NCBI RefSeq assembly: GCF_015207005.2
Contig: NZ_JADEXS020000001.1
Span: 806,001 to 870,000, forward strand
DNA length: 64,000 nucleotides
Origin: Desmonostoc muscorum LEGE 12446
GTDB lineage: Bacteria > Cyanobacteriota > Cyanobacteriia > Cyanobacteriales > Nostocaceae
Direction: 5' to 3'
Shown here piece by piece: positions 17,151-26,616 of this stretch. The notes under the pieces are model-generated. The model was given only the letters and a program-made list of their open reading frames with translations, made no database searches and was not told where the DNA came from. Each line of letters starts with the position of its first letter. Position 1 is the first letter of the stretch. The position numbers were made by a program, and so were the translations under genes.

Positions 17151-18909
17151 TTGGACTTTGGACAAAAAGAAGTTTATTCGCGAGTGTGACTCGCGAATAA
17201 ATGAATGATTAATCTTGTTTATAGTGACGAGCAGAAAAAAGCATAGCCATCAGACCCCCAACAAATAGTAATATCAACTACAAAGTATCTTTGGGTAAAT
17301 ACTGATGGCTATGCCAAAATTTAATAACAATCAATTAATAGCGCAATTTCAAGATTTTAGACAAAAAATTTACAACTGTTTTTCTTCATGTAGCGACGCC
17401 TGTATGGATTTGTTGGATGCGCTTGCGGGTAATACGGGAGCCAATTCAATTGCGGAGTTATCTTTAAGTCCTTTGTTTCCCAGAAGCTATAATTCTATTT
17501 ATAAAGCAATTCAAAAATCATTTAATACAAATATTCAGGAGAAGAACAATGAAGAAGAAGAACAAGAAGAACAAGAAAAACCCAATAACTTAATTAGGGT
17601 GGTATCTGAGTTAATTAAGCAACCACAACAACGCCCTTTTTACTTATTCGCTCTTGATACAACACCGCATCCGCGTCCTTACGCGAGGACTTTAGCTGAA
17701 CGTGGGTATATTTACCAGCCAAATACTATCAAGGGTAACAAACCGATTAATATTGGTCATTCTTATTCGATACTTTCTATCTTACCAGAGAAAGAAACTG
17801 GGAATGCCGCCCCTTGGTCAATACCAATATCAGGAGAAAGGGTATCACTTGATAAAACTGGTGTTGATGTGGGTAGTGAACAAATTTCCTCAGTAATGTC
17901 TGATTCATCACTGCCCTGGCAGGAAAAATTGTGCGTCTTAGTAGCAGATAGCGCCTATAGTCAGCGTTCATTTCTGTTTGACCAATCCAAACACAAAAAT
18001 GTGGTAGTGATAGCCAGAGTTCGTAGTAATCGAATTTTCTACCAATCTCCACCCGTTGATGAGTCAAAGAAAAAACGTGGTTGTCCAAAAAAATACGGTG
18101 AACGGTTTAATTTAGCTGATGTTGAAACTTGGCACTCTCCCGACGAGACAACACAAATTCAGCAGACAACCTGTAAGGGTCGTCTTTTAAACATCACCAT
18201 ACTCGCTTGGCATCAAATGTTGATGAGGGGAACCAAGCACCAAAAAATGTATTGTCATCCTTTTACTCTGCTCAGAATTCATGTGACTGATGATACTAAT
18301 CAATCTCTCTGGAAACCAATGTGGTTAATTGTCATAGGTGAGCAACGTGGAGAAATCTCACCTACGGTTGCAAACCATTGCTATAGACAAAGGTTTGATA
18401 TTGAACACATGCTGCGATTTAGCAAGCAGCGTTTGTTGATGACGCAGTTTCAAACTCCAGATGTTTTGCATGAGGAAAATTGGATACATTTAGTAATCCT
18501 AGCTTACGTACAGTTGTGGGCGGCAAGGGAGTTAGCAACACACTTACCCAGGCCATGGGAGCGTTATTTAGAACAAAACAATGATAAAATTGCCACTCCA
18601 AGTGTAGTGCAACGCGATTTTCAGAGAATTATTTCAGAGATTGGTACACCCGCTCGTTCTCCCAAAACCAGAGGAAATTCCATCGGTCGAGTTCAAGGTC
18701 AAGTTCAAACACAACGAACTAAGCATCCTGTTGTCAAGAAGAAGTCAAAATCAACACTCGCTAAAGTCAAAGCCGCATAAATTTTCTTAGGCTTTAGGCG
18801 TTTAACTCAGTCTGACTCAGTTTGTAAAATAACTGGGGTAATTTCTGATGACTAGTTTTTTGTTCGCGAGTGTGACTCGCGAACAAACTTCTTTTTGTCC
18901 AAAGTCCAA
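17151..18909 (+). mobile_element. Complete insertion sequence, 1.76 kb
   Basis: The ends are inverted copies over about 48 bp beginning TTGGACTTTGGACAAAAAGA. They are flanked by AACGTTT at 17144-17150 and 18910-18916. Because the ends are T/A-rich, the true duplication may be 5-7 bp. Each end includes a hairpin, TTCGCGAGT-ACTCGCGAA with a 3-base loop (near 17177-17199 and 18864-18886), whose flanking bases differ in a compensated way (A/T left, G/C right). One transposase gene fills the interior. It lies inside the CrtD-like gene. Confidence 0.93.
17305..18780 (+). CDS. DDE transposase of the insertion sequence
   Basis: 491 residues, full length, with no frameshift. A DDE-type catalytic triad can be proposed: the first Asp in FALDTTPHPRPYART, the second in VLVADSAYSQRSFLFDQ, and the Glu in RQRFDIEHMLRFSKQRLLM, where the YRQRFDIEHMLRF pattern is like the Y-(2)-R-(3)-E-(6)-K signature of IS4-superfamily enzymes. 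An acidic, low-complexity stretch (EEEEQEEQEK) sits near residue 80-90. The basic C-terminus (KKKSKSTLAKVKAA) may bind DNA. I cannot name the ISfinder family. The intact frame suggests recent activity. Confidence 0.9.
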   Translation: MAMPKFNNNQLIAQFQDFRQKIYNCFSSCSDACMDLLDALAGNTGANSIAELSLSPLFPRSYNSIYKAIQKSFNTNIQEKNNEEEEQEEQEKPNNLIRVVSELIKQPQQRPFYLFALDTTPHPRPYARTLAERGYIYQPNTIKGNKPINIGHSYSILSILPEKETGNAAPWSIPISGERVSLDKTGVDVGSEQISSVMSDSSLPWQEKLCVLVADSAYSQRSFLFDQSKHKNVVVIARVRSNRIFYQSPPVDESKKKRGCPKKYGERFNLADVETWHSPDETTQIQQTTCKGRLLNITILAWHQMLMRGTKHQKMYCHPFTLLRIHVTDDTNQSLWKPMWLIVIGEQRGEISPTVANHCYRQRFDIEHMLRFSKQRLLMTQFQTPDVLHEENWIHLVILAYVQLWAARELATHLPRPWERYLEQNNDKIATPSVVQRDFQRIISEIGTPARSPKTRGNSIGRVQGQVQTQRTKHPVVKKKSKSTLAKVKAA

Positions 18910-20339
18910 AACGTTTGGCGCGACCAAAAGAAATGGCAAGAGGAACGACAAAGGCAGTTTCCTGGTAGTGAACCATTCTGGCAATTAATGGCAACTTTAT
19001 TTAATGCTAGCTGGGAATTTCAAGGACGCGACCCAGTGCTACCACCGCGTAATTTATGGGATTTCTGGCAGTTAACCCAAGCAGTACGTCCCAGTACATT
19101 AATTACTGTACCCTTCACTTTGTTGACGGTGGGAGATGCTTTGCGGTTATGTGGAGTGGGAAACGACCAACGACTGAGAACATTTTTAGATTTGCAACTG
19201 AAGTTGTATTCCCAAGTGAATGCAGAAGAAACAGCATTACTTTACGCCGCCACAGCCTTGAGTGTATCGCAACTACCCCAAGGATTATTTCATCTCCAAG
19301 GTAGTATGCAAGTATTAAGCGATCGCCTGGTAGAATCCTTAGAAAGAGATGGCGGCAAATTATTGATGCGCCACACCGTAGAACAAATCAAAGTAGAAAA
19401 CGGCAAAGCCACCGCCGTCAAGATTAGAAATCAGAAAACTGGCGAAGTGTGGACAGAAGCAGCCGACCATGTAGTTAGCAACGTCACCGTACAAAACTTG
19501 GTGCAGTTGTTAGGAGAAAAAGCGCCGTCTGGTTATCAAAACAGAGTGGAAAAACTGCCCCAAGCATCCGGCGCCTTTGTGGTTTATTTGGGTGTAGACG
19601 CCAGCGCTATTCCCTTGGATTGTCCACCCCATCTACAATTTTTGTATGATGCCAATGGCCCCATTGGCGAGAATAATTCCTTATTTGTTTCCGTCAGTCA
19701 TCCTGGAGATGGTCGCGCCCCAGAAGGTAAAGCCACAATTATCGCTTCCTCATTTGTCGATCCTACACCGTGGTGGCAAACTCAAGATTATCCAGGATTA
19801 AAACAAAAGTATACCCAACAAGCGATCGCTCGTCTTGCCCAATACTTTTATCTCAAACCAGAAACTATCATCCACGTAGAAGCCGCAACACCCCGCAGCT
19901 TTGCTCACTATACAGGCCGCGATCGTGGTATAGTCGGCGGTATCGGTCAAAGAATTTCCACTTTTGGCCCCTTTGGATTTGCCAATCGTACACCAATCGA
20001 ACATTTGTGGTTAGTTGGTGACTCCACCCATCCCGGCGAAGGTACCGCAGGGGTGAGTTATTCGGCGCTTACAGTAGTCAGGCAAATTATTTTCTGCTAA
20101 AAGTTTATTCATGAAAAAATTACACCACTTTTTAACTAATTACACAATTATTCCTTGCTGTTAATAGTGGATAAAATACCTCGGATGAATTGTTATTATA
20201 AAATTTTCATAAAGTTACGCGGTTTCAAAATATTTAGTTGGCCTTATATGCAACATTAATAAATGTAATTTTTTTAATGCTCGCTACTAAACCTGCATTA
20301 GAGGTTTTGGCTTAATTGCCAACGTCCCTCTTCATAGCT

Positions 20340-20483
20340 CAATACGGTTCAGTTAAGGATAGGACTTACCCAAAGTTAAGAAATAACGAACCGCAAAGGG
20401 CGCAAAGGACACGAAGGAATAAGAGCAAGAGAGAGTTTTTGCACAAGTCCTGAAAGGTTTTTGGCGCTAACTGAACTGTATTG
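20340..20483. mobile_element. 144-bp MITE with 10-bp target duplication
   Basis: The terminal inverted repeats CAATACGGTTCAGTTA (20340-20355) and TAACTGAACTGTATTG (20468-20483) match at 15 of 16 positions. The 10-bp direct repeat CTTCATAGCT flanks the element at 20330-20339 and 20484-20493. Inner GGACTT/AAGTCC segments add to the stem. There is no coding capacity. The rest of the 20101-20550 spacer is AT-rich and otherwise featureless. Confidence 0.9.
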
Positions 20484-20550
20484 CTTCATAGCTAGATTCT
20501 GAGTAAAAGTAGCCAGTAGTTTTTTCTGTAACCAAAATTAATTTGAAAAT

Positions 20551-21150
20551 ATGAAATTATCTAAAATCTTGCAAACTTCTCTTGTTAGTAGTGCAGTTGC
20601 CGTCAGTCTATATGTAGGAGAGCAGTCAGCTTCTGCTGCTTCTTTTAGTGCAGAATATCCTTCTAGTAATTCAACAGTAATTGCAAGTTTAGGAGAAATT
20701 ACGCCTGGTGAATTTGGATATTTTTGGTCTGTACAAAGAGGTGATAGTATTACAGAAACTTTTTCCGGGACTGGATTAAATTCTGTTGATAGTCTCGATC
20801 TAAATTTCAATATAAGCCAGAATTTTCTAGCACTTGATACATCAGTGTTATGGGATGTTCTTGTAAATGGCATTGATATTGGGGATTGGTCATGGAGTGA
20901 TGCTGATGGGATAGGAAATTTTTCTCAATCATATATATTTCCTGAAATTATTGGGGGTGGCAATTACACTATTAGTATGAATGTTTTAAACGAAGTTCCC
21001 CGGGGTTTTGGATCAATAGCGATTCAAACCGGAACTGCTACCTTTTCTACAAAAGCAGTACCGGAGCCTAATTACATGTTAGGTTTAGTGCTAACTCTTG
21101 GGATGTTTGGAGTTACTTCATCTCTAAAACGTAAAGGCTATCTTAATTAA
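20551..21150 (+). CDS. PEP-CTERM sorting domain protein
   Basis: 199 residues. Residues 1-30 form a signal peptide (KILQTSLVSSAVAVSLYVGE, then ASA). The C-terminus has the sorting signal: VPEPNYMLG, a hydrophobic segment (LVLTLGMFGVTSSL) and the basic end KRKGYLN. Proteins of this class are exported and then processed at the PEP motif by an exosortase-type enzyme, which would be encoded elsewhere. The mature part is rich in Ser, Asn and Asp with beta-strand character and no recognised enzyme motif. It probably sits at the cell surface or in the extracellular matrix. It is monocistronic. Confidence 0.9.
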   Translation: MKLSKILQTSLVSSAVAVSLYVGEQSASAASFSAEYPSSNSTVIASLGEITPGEFGYFWSVQRGDSITETFSGTGLNSVDSLDLNFNISQNFLALDTSVLWDVLVNGIDIGDWSWSDADGIGNFSQSYIFPEIIGGGNYTISMNVLNEVPRGFGSIAIQTGTATFSTKAVPEPNYMLGLVLTLGMFGVTSSLKRKGYLN

Positions 21151-21422
21151 GTAAATTTGCGATGTTCGCTGAAGTTTTATACAAGATCATCACTAGAAAG
21201 CGATCGCGCTTTTTTTGAACAAGAAAGCAATATTGGCGTCAGTCGCAAAGCCGGAGGCACTCCGCCTCGGTTTTAAAACCCAGGGAGGTAGTATAATCGT
21301 CCTTTTAGCTACCTGTGTATCTGTAGGAAGAATTTGCCAAATGCGATAAATCACACCAATAACTGATGACAAAGGAGACACAAAACTGATGAAATAAAGT
21401 TGGTGTTGCTAATGCCGGAGTA

Positions 21423-22529
21423 ATGACAGATAGAATTTTAATTCTTGGCGGACGTGGGCGCATTGGCAGCAGTGTTGCTCGTGATCTAGCTAACCACACG
21501 CAGGCACAAATTATAATTACTGGACGTTCTGCCGAGACTGCAAAGGACATTAATTTGTCTTCAGGGGGGCAAGTAGAGTTTTTAGTATTAGACCTAGCAG
21601 AAATTGATAAATTAAGAGGAGCGATCGCTAACTCTAATTTAGTGATCCACTGTGCAGGGCCATTTCACTACCGAGATACTAATGTTCTAGAAACTTGTAT
21701 TGCTCAAGGCGTTAACTATATAGATGTCAGCGACCACCGTTCTTATACTAGTAAAGCTCTCAATTATCATCAACAAGCTGCTAGTGCTGGGGTGACAGCG
21801 ATTATTAATACTGGCATTTTTCCTGGTATTTCTAACAGCATAGTACGTCAGGGCGTTGAACAATTCGAGCAACCAGAAAAGATCCATTTAAGTTATTTAG
21901 TTTCTGGTTCTGGTGGTGCTGGCATTACAGTAATGCGAACAACTTTTCTGGGATTGCAACATCCTTTTGAAGCTTGGATAAATGGAAAATGGGAGATAGT
22001 CAAGCCTTATAGTGAAAGAGAAGTAGTTGAGTTTCCACCTCCCTATAAAGGCAGTGGAGTTTACTGGTTTGATATGCCAGAAACCTTTACACTACCCAAA
22101 GCCTTTCCATCAGTGAAAACTGTAATTACTAAATTTGGCTCTGTACCCGATTTTTACAATCACCTCACTTGGATTGCAGCACATGTTTTTCCTAAGAGGT
22201 TAATGCAGCGTCGTTACATGATTGAATTTCTTTCTCATGTCAGCCATTTGATGACAGATGTCACCGATAGTTTTAGTGGCATTGGCGTAGCAGTTCGTTC
22301 AGAAGTTACAGGACAAAAAAATGGTGAAACAGCCGTTTATTGTTCAAATTTAGTGCATGAAAATACAGCAGGTGCTTCTGGTTGTGGTACTGGTAGTATT
22401 GCTCAGTTATTGCTAGAAGGTAAACTTAATAAACCAGGCGTTTTTCCTGTGGAAGAAGCACTACCAACAGATTTATTTGAATATACAATGCAAAGCCGAG
22501 GAATTAAAATTCATCACAATTGGTCATAG
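21423..22529 (+). CDS. Saccharopine dehydrogenase-like NADP-binding protein
   Basis: 368 residues. The N-terminus is a Rossmann fold (RILILGGRGRIGSSVARDLA) followed by FLVLDLAEIDKLRGAIANSNLVIHCAGPFHYRDTNVLETCI, the hallmark of the saccharopine-dehydrogenase/trans-acting enoyl-reductase superfamily. The C-terminal half is a substrate domain with GGAGITVMRTTFLGLQHPFEAWINGKW. Real saccharopine dehydrogenation is unlikely in a cyanobacterium; members of this superfamily include carboxynorspermidine synthases and lipid-modifying reductases. GGAG lies 5 bases before the ATG. The substrate is unknown. Confidence 0.88.
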   Translation: MTDRILILGGRGRIGSSVARDLANHTQAQIIITGRSAETAKDINLSSGGQVEFLVLDLAEIDKLRGAIANSNLVIHCAGPFHYRDTNVLETCIAQGVNYIDVSDHRSYTSKALNYHQQAASAGVTAIINTGIFPGISNSIVRQGVEQFEQPEKIHLSYLVSGSGGAGITVMRTTFLGLQHPFEAWINGKWEIVKPYSEREVVEFPPPYKGSGVYWFDMPETFTLPKAFPSVKTVITKFGSVPDFYNHLTWIAAHVFPKRLMQRRYMIEFLSHVSHLMTDVTDSFSGIGVAVRSEVTGQKNGETAVYCSNLVHENTAGASGCGTGSIAQLLLEGKLNKPGVFPVEEALPTDLFEYTMQSRGIKIHHNWS

Positions 22530-22550
22530 GTTAATACGTTTTTTTAACTT

Positions 22551-22574
22551 GTAGAGACGCGATTCATCGCGTCT
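22551..22574. repeat. Short palindrome GAGACGCGAT/ATCGCGTC
   Basis: GTAGAGACGCGATTCATCGC followed by GTCT. A common Nostocales intergenic hairpin; a second copy lies inside the M16 peptidase gene at 15262-15294. Confidence 0.8.
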
Positions 22575-22826
22575 TCTTCACCCAAGGATGTGTTCCAATG
22601 ATTAATCTAATTGGTATTATAATCAAGAGTACGGCATCATCAACAATTTAAGGTGCGTTAGCCTTCGGCATAACACACCCTACATTTAGATCTACATCAC
22701 AAAATTAATATACCCTGCGGTAGAAGGAAGAACTATACCTAAACAATTAGGATGCCTGTGAGCCTTGGATGTTAAATCTATTTATACATAACAGTGGCTC
22801 AATACAGAAAATTAGGAGAGTTCTTC

Positions 22827-23210
22827 ATGCCCAAAATTCTATTAACCTTAAAGAAAGCTTTACGTTCAAGCTTCGTGATTGTTAGCTTGATGATTTTCAT
22901 CAGCTTGTCTGGTTCATTCATTTTCATTCAGCAGGCTAGTTATGCAACTACTCTTGAAGAATTAAAGCTAATACCTCCAGAGTATAAACCTAACTCTGAA
23001 GAAAAAATTAACCGCGCTAACGAATACGATCCTGGTGTTGGCGTTCAAGAAGAAGCACGACAAGAGGCTTACGAACAAGCGGTAAAAGATTCTCAAAACC
23101 TTGGAACTATCGAGAAGGCTTACGAAAGAAATTTAAAGGCTGAAGGAAAGTCTGAGCCTAATTTACTTGATAAAGCTGGAGAGATAGTTGAAAAGGCGAC
23201 AGGTAAGTAG
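22827..23210 (+). CDS. Small exported or membrane-anchored hypothetical protein
   Basis: 127 residues from ATG 22827, preferred over a GTG at 22794 because TAGGAGAG precedes it. A basic N-terminus (KILLTLKKALRSS) is followed by a hydrophobic segment (FVIVSLMIFISLSGSFIFI) and a cleavage-like site in QQASYATT, so the rest is probably periplasmic or lumenal. The mature part is hydrophilic, helical and charged (EEARQEAYEQAVKDSQN, EKAYERNLKAEGKS, LLDKAGEIVEKATGK). I do not recognise a named family; it resembles small stress-associated exported proteins of cyanobacteria. It is monocistronic. Confidence 0.75.
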   Translation: MPKILLTLKKALRSSFVIVSLMIFISLSGSFIFIQQASYATTLEELKLIPPEYKPNSEEKINRANEYDPGVGVQEEARQEAYEQAVKDSQNLGTIEKAYERNLKAEGKSEPNLLDKAGEIVEKATGK

Positions 23211-23315
23211 AAAATAGTAGGAAAAACGAAGACAATCAGAATTTATTTACAAACAATTACTGAATTCAGAATTCTGATACCATCTCACGAAAATCTTGAT
23301 ACATATAGATTTACC

Positions 23316-23343
23316 GTAGGGTAGCACAGCTGTGCTACCCTAC
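23316..23343. repeat. Perfect 28-bp palindrome
   Basis: Identical to the palindrome at 11909-11936. The flanking GGTATTT on the right is also shared in part, so a longer unit was probably copied. Confidence 0.85.
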
Positions 23344-23423
23344 CAAGGTATTTGTATCAACTTTAAACTGAAATGGTATAACTGCTGAATTCTGAATTCT
23401 GAATTCTGACTCCTGTTTGATTG

Positions 23424-24722
23424 TTACTCAAACTCATCAATTGTATCAGGAGGAGTAGTCTTTGCATACTTGGCAATGCTACGTTCATACCACCCCATTA
23501 AGGGAGTTGCACTAATTCCATGTACAATTACAGAAACCACAATAGTAGTGTAAGTTATCCAGGAAATTTGTTCTGCAACTTCGCCTTCTAAGCCTTTACC
23601 AAACGCATAGGCAAGATAATATAAAGAGCCAACACCGCGAATGCCAAACCAACCTAATAACAAACGTGTTCCTGGGTTCAAGGTGCGGCGGTGAGAATAT
23701 ATAGGACGTTTTCCGATTGTACTAATCCAGACTCCTAAAGGTCGGATAATTACAAACAACAAAAATATTACTAACAAAGATTGAGCGGCATAGTTTAACA
23801 TCGGTTTGACTAATAATATTGACCCCAATATCAAAATTGTCCCGACTTCTAACAGCTTTTCCATTCGCTCGATAAATTTTAATTGTTCTAGTGGTTTATC
23901 AGGATTTATGTAACTGCGCTGAACCACTAAACCAGCAACAAATACTGCTAAAAATCCATAGCCATTAACAATTTCTGTCAAAGAATAAGTTAATAAAATT
24001 GTAGCGATCGCCAGAAAATCTTCCATCAAATCATCAACTTGACGACGTTTCTGAATTTTTTGATCTAACCAAACTATTGCTTTAGCTACAACAAATCCCA
24101 TGACAATGCCAGCAGCGATCGCCCAAATTAAATCAACTACAATCCACTGTTTAAACCAGTTGCCCCAGTTATCATCTTTAAGGGCATAAATCCCAAAATA
24201 AACAAACGGAAAAGCTAAAGCATCATTTAACCCACCTTCAGAAGTTAAACCAAAGCGTAACTCATCTTTATCCTTGACATCAGTCAATTGAACTTCGGAA
24301 GCTAATACTGGATCGGTTGGGGCGAGGATTGCTCCTAATAAAATCGCTTCTCCCCAATTCATACCTAAAAATAATTTACCCACAACAGCTAAGGCAAAAA
24401 TTGAAATTGGCATTAAAAATCCAATTAGTCGGGCTGTAATTCCCCAAACTTCTAGCTTTAGAGGACGAACAATTTTTAAACCGCAGCTAAACACAGAAAT
24501 AATTACTACCAATTCTGTGAGCTTTTGCAGTAATTCAGCGTTGAATGCTTGATCTCGACGTAGTTGAATCAGTCCGAAGCCGTAAGGCCCTAACAAAATG
24601 CCAACCAGTAGATAGATAATCGCAAAAGAAAGAGGTAATCGGGAAATCCAACCTGACCCCAAGGTGACCATTAGTAAAAGCAGACCAATTACAAATAGGT
24701 CAATAATATAGATATCTATCAT
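23424..24722 (-). CDS. Cation:proton antiporter (CPA1/NhaP type)
   Basis: 432 residues with about 12 membrane helices. It would exchange Na+ or K+ for H+ across the cytoplasmic membrane. The ion-site motifs are present: GAILAPTDPVLASEV and TSEGGLNDALAFPFVYFG (the ND pair typical of electroneutral CPA1 members), then WFGIRGVGSLYYLAYA in the C-terminal half. There is no long C-terminal cytoplasmic domain; the protein ends with a short acidic tail (TTPPDTIDEFE). The ATG is followed directly by a hydrophobic helix. It is monocistronic. Ion specificity cannot be read from the sequence. Confidence 0.9.
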   Translation of the reverse strand: MIDIYIIDLFVIGLLLLMVTLGSGWISRLPLSFAIIYLLVGILLGPYGFGLIQLRRDQAFNAELLQKLTELVVIISVFSCGLKIVRPLKLEVWGITARLIGFLMPISIFALAVVGKLFLGMNWGEAILLGAILAPTDPVLASEVQLTDVKDKDELRFGLTSEGGLNDALAFPFVYFGIYALKDDNWGNWFKQWIVVDLIWAIAAGIVMGFVVAKAIVWLDQKIQKRRQVDDLMEDFLAIATILLTYSLTEIVNGYGFLAVFVAGLVVQRSYINPDKPLEQLKFIERMEKLLEVGTILILGSILLVKPMLNYAAQSLLVIFLLFVIIRPLGVWISTIGKRPIYSHRRTLNPGTRLLLGWFGIRGVGSLYYLAYAFGKGLEGEVAEQISWITYTTIVVSVIVHGISATPLMGWYERSIAKYAKTTPPDTIDEFE

Positions 24723-24824
24723 ATAGGAAACTATATAAAAATTCAGCCTTGCTTTGTCAGCTTAATTGCAATATCTTCTAATTAGAAATCACCTATAGGT
24801 AGATTTTAGAAAATAAATTCTTTT

Positions 24825-24867
24825 GAATTCTGACTCCTGAATTCTGACTCCTGAATTCTGACTCCTG
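24825..24867. repeat. Tandem 14-mer GAATTCTGACTCCT
   Basis: Three units of GAATTCTGACTCCT in tandem, between the antiporter and the TPR gene. Similar GAATTCTGAATTCTGAATTC copies lie at 23390-23415 on the other side of the antiporter gene. Confidence 0.8.
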
Positions 24868-25023
24868 AATTTGGAATTTTGCTGTAATTAACTAGATTCA
24901 GCGAAAATTACGAAATCAGGCAAAGCCAAGCTGAATACTTAAAATATCAAGAGTCAATCCATAGGTTAGGCTACAAAGCAAGCCTGCTCGAATTTAACTA
25001 GTTGAATCAAGCAAATAAACGCC

Positions 25024-26292
25024 ATGAATGAAGAATTCTACAATAGGGGATTGGAAAAGGCAAAGCGAAAAGACTACGCTGGAGCAATTGAGGAATTTAG
25101 CCATGCTTTACAATTAACGCCTTACTTTATCGAAGCTTATTTGCAACGGGGTTTGGCATACTATGACTCAGGAGCATTCCTCAAAGCTGTTTCAGATTAT
25201 ACTGAGGCTCTGAAGCTCAATCCTGAGAGTGTAGAGGCTTATTATTGTCGTGCATTAGCAAGGCTGGCGCTGAAAAATTTGCCGGGGACATTGGAGGACG
25301 TTGAACGCGCTATTCGTTTCAATCTCAATTATGCTCCAGCTTATCAGCTGCGGGGAATGGTGCGGCGCAAACAGGGTTATATTCAAGATGCGATCGCTAA
25401 CTTTAAAAAAGCTGCTGGGTTATATCTAGAACAGCAAGACAAAGAGAATTGTCGCCTGTGTCTGGAACAAATTAAACATTTACAACCCCAAGAATTACCT
25501 GCTGTACAGCAATCGCGTTCTCCAAGTGCGCCGATTTTATCGACAAAAGAATATTTTACGCAATTATTAGAAAAGGCTGAAAAAGGAGATACCCAAGAGG
25601 CACTAGCAGATTTAAACTGGGTATTGAAAGCCGATCCGCAAGATGCCCAAGCTTACTGCTGTCGTGGCGTTGTGCGCTGTAAAATGGGAAATTATCGAGA
25701 AGCGATCGCAGATCTTAATCAAGCATTGCGACTAAATTTTCAAGATGCCATCGTCTATCGCAACCGAGGTAAAGCACGTTCTGTGTTGGGAGATCATACT
25801 GGAGCGATCGCAGACCTGAATCAAGCACTCCAGATGCAACCTGAAGATGCCTTAGTCTATATTGCCAGAGGTAATGCCTATCGGGCAATGGGCAACTATC
25901 TCGGTGCAATTGAAGATTACACCCAAGCACTGCAAATCAATCCTAATGATGCTCAAGCTTACTACAATCGCGGTATTGCCTATTCTTGCATAGAAGAAAT
26001 GCAAAATGCTGTGGAGAACTATCAACGCGCGGCGAGTATTTTTTGTGAACAAGAAGACTGGGGAAATTATCAACAAGTCTTAAGTAGCCTAGAAAAAATT
26101 CAAAAATTTAGTCCACAGTCCAAAAAGCAAAACTATAACTTACTGCGTCAGCGACTTCTGCGAATGGTGGGGGGATATTGGGAAATCGCCGAACGATTAA
26201 TTGAGCAAAAGCAAGATTATTATCCTGGAATGTCAGACGAATGGTATTTGCAAAAAGTAATTGATGATTTAGAACGCGATCATGGTATGTGA
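25024..26292 (+). CDS. Tetratricopeptide repeat protein
   Basis: 422 residues. TPR units with the W/Y-x2-L-G-x2-Y-x-A-x2-D/N-x-A-x2-L-x-P pattern are clear: FYNRGLEKAKRKDYAGAIEE, AYLQRGLAYYDSGAFLKAVS and AYYCRALARLALKNLPGTLE in the N-terminal half; then AYCCRGVVRCKMGNYREAIA, VYRNRGKARSVLGDHTGAIA, VYIARGNAYRAMGNYLGAIE and AYYNRGIAYSCIEEMQNAVE. An unstructured linker (VQQSRSPSAPILS) separates two TPR blocks. The C-terminal 60 residues are non-TPR. Such proteins are scaffolds for protein contacts; partners are unknown. There is no signal peptide. Confidence 0.92.
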   Translation: MNEEFYNRGLEKAKRKDYAGAIEEFSHALQLTPYFIEAYLQRGLAYYDSGAFLKAVSDYTEALKLNPESVEAYYCRALARLALKNLPGTLEDVERAIRFNLNYAPAYQLRGMVRRKQGYIQDAIANFKKAAGLYLEQQDKENCRLCLEQIKHLQPQELPAVQQSRSPSAPILSTKEYFTQLLEKAEKGDTQEALADLNWVLKADPQDAQAYCCRGVVRCKMGNYREAIADLNQALRLNFQDAIVYRNRGKARSVLGDHTGAIADLNQALQMQPEDALVYIARGNAYRAMGNYLGAIEDYTQALQINPNDAQAYYNRGIAYSCIEEMQNAVENYQRAASIFCEQEDWGNYQQVLSSLEKIQKFSPQSKKQNYNLLRQRLLRMVGGYWEIAERLIEQKQDYYPGMSDEWYLQKVIDDLERDHGM

Positions 26293-26616
26293 ATAGCTAG
26301 ACATAGGGGCATGTTTCGATATAATTTTTCACGAAAAAGATGACATGAGCGCGTAACGCACCGCTATATAATATGGTGCGTTAGCCTACAGCGTAACACA
26401 CCCTACAAAAGAATTACTTTATAAATGGTCTCTCATGTATGGCGCACCTTCATACAGAATTGGTATGACTAGAGAAGATTTTAAACATAGTTTGTTTTTG
26501 GATACAAAAGCAACATAAAATTACCTTGGCATTTACAGGGAGAGCTTTTGTTTGGGTTTAATCTATTACTAACTCAGGCTGAAGTTTAATCGACTACTAA
26601 ATATATTTGGATCAAA
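26293..26616. other. Spacer with GGTGCGTTA/TAACGCACC repeat
   Basis: Contains one copy of the common Nostocales repeat with GCGTAACGCACC and GGTGCGTTAGCC arms ending CACACCCTAC (about 26350-26406). The remainder is AT-rich leader of pfkA, with no gene. Confidence 0.6.

Larger units (their letters stand above)
16823..20100 (+). pseudogene. crtD: CrtD-like carotenoid desaturase, interrupted by an insertion sequence
   Basis: The N-terminal part (16823-17149, 109 codons) has the FAD fold VVVIGAGIGGLTAGALLAHRG and GGCASTFKRQGFTFDVGATQ. The C-terminal part (18916-20100, 394 codons) continues in the same frame and ends with HLWLVGDSTHPGEGTAGVSY. Joining them across one copy of the target site gives PINVWRDQKKWQ and a 503-residue protein of normal length. 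The family is the CrtI/CrtO/CrtH-like desaturases; the closest match I recall is the cyanobacterial C-3',4' desaturase CrtD, used for myxol-type carotenoids, but CrtH-like relatives cannot be ruled out. No other lesion is seen, so precise excision would restore the gene. Confidence 0.85.
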
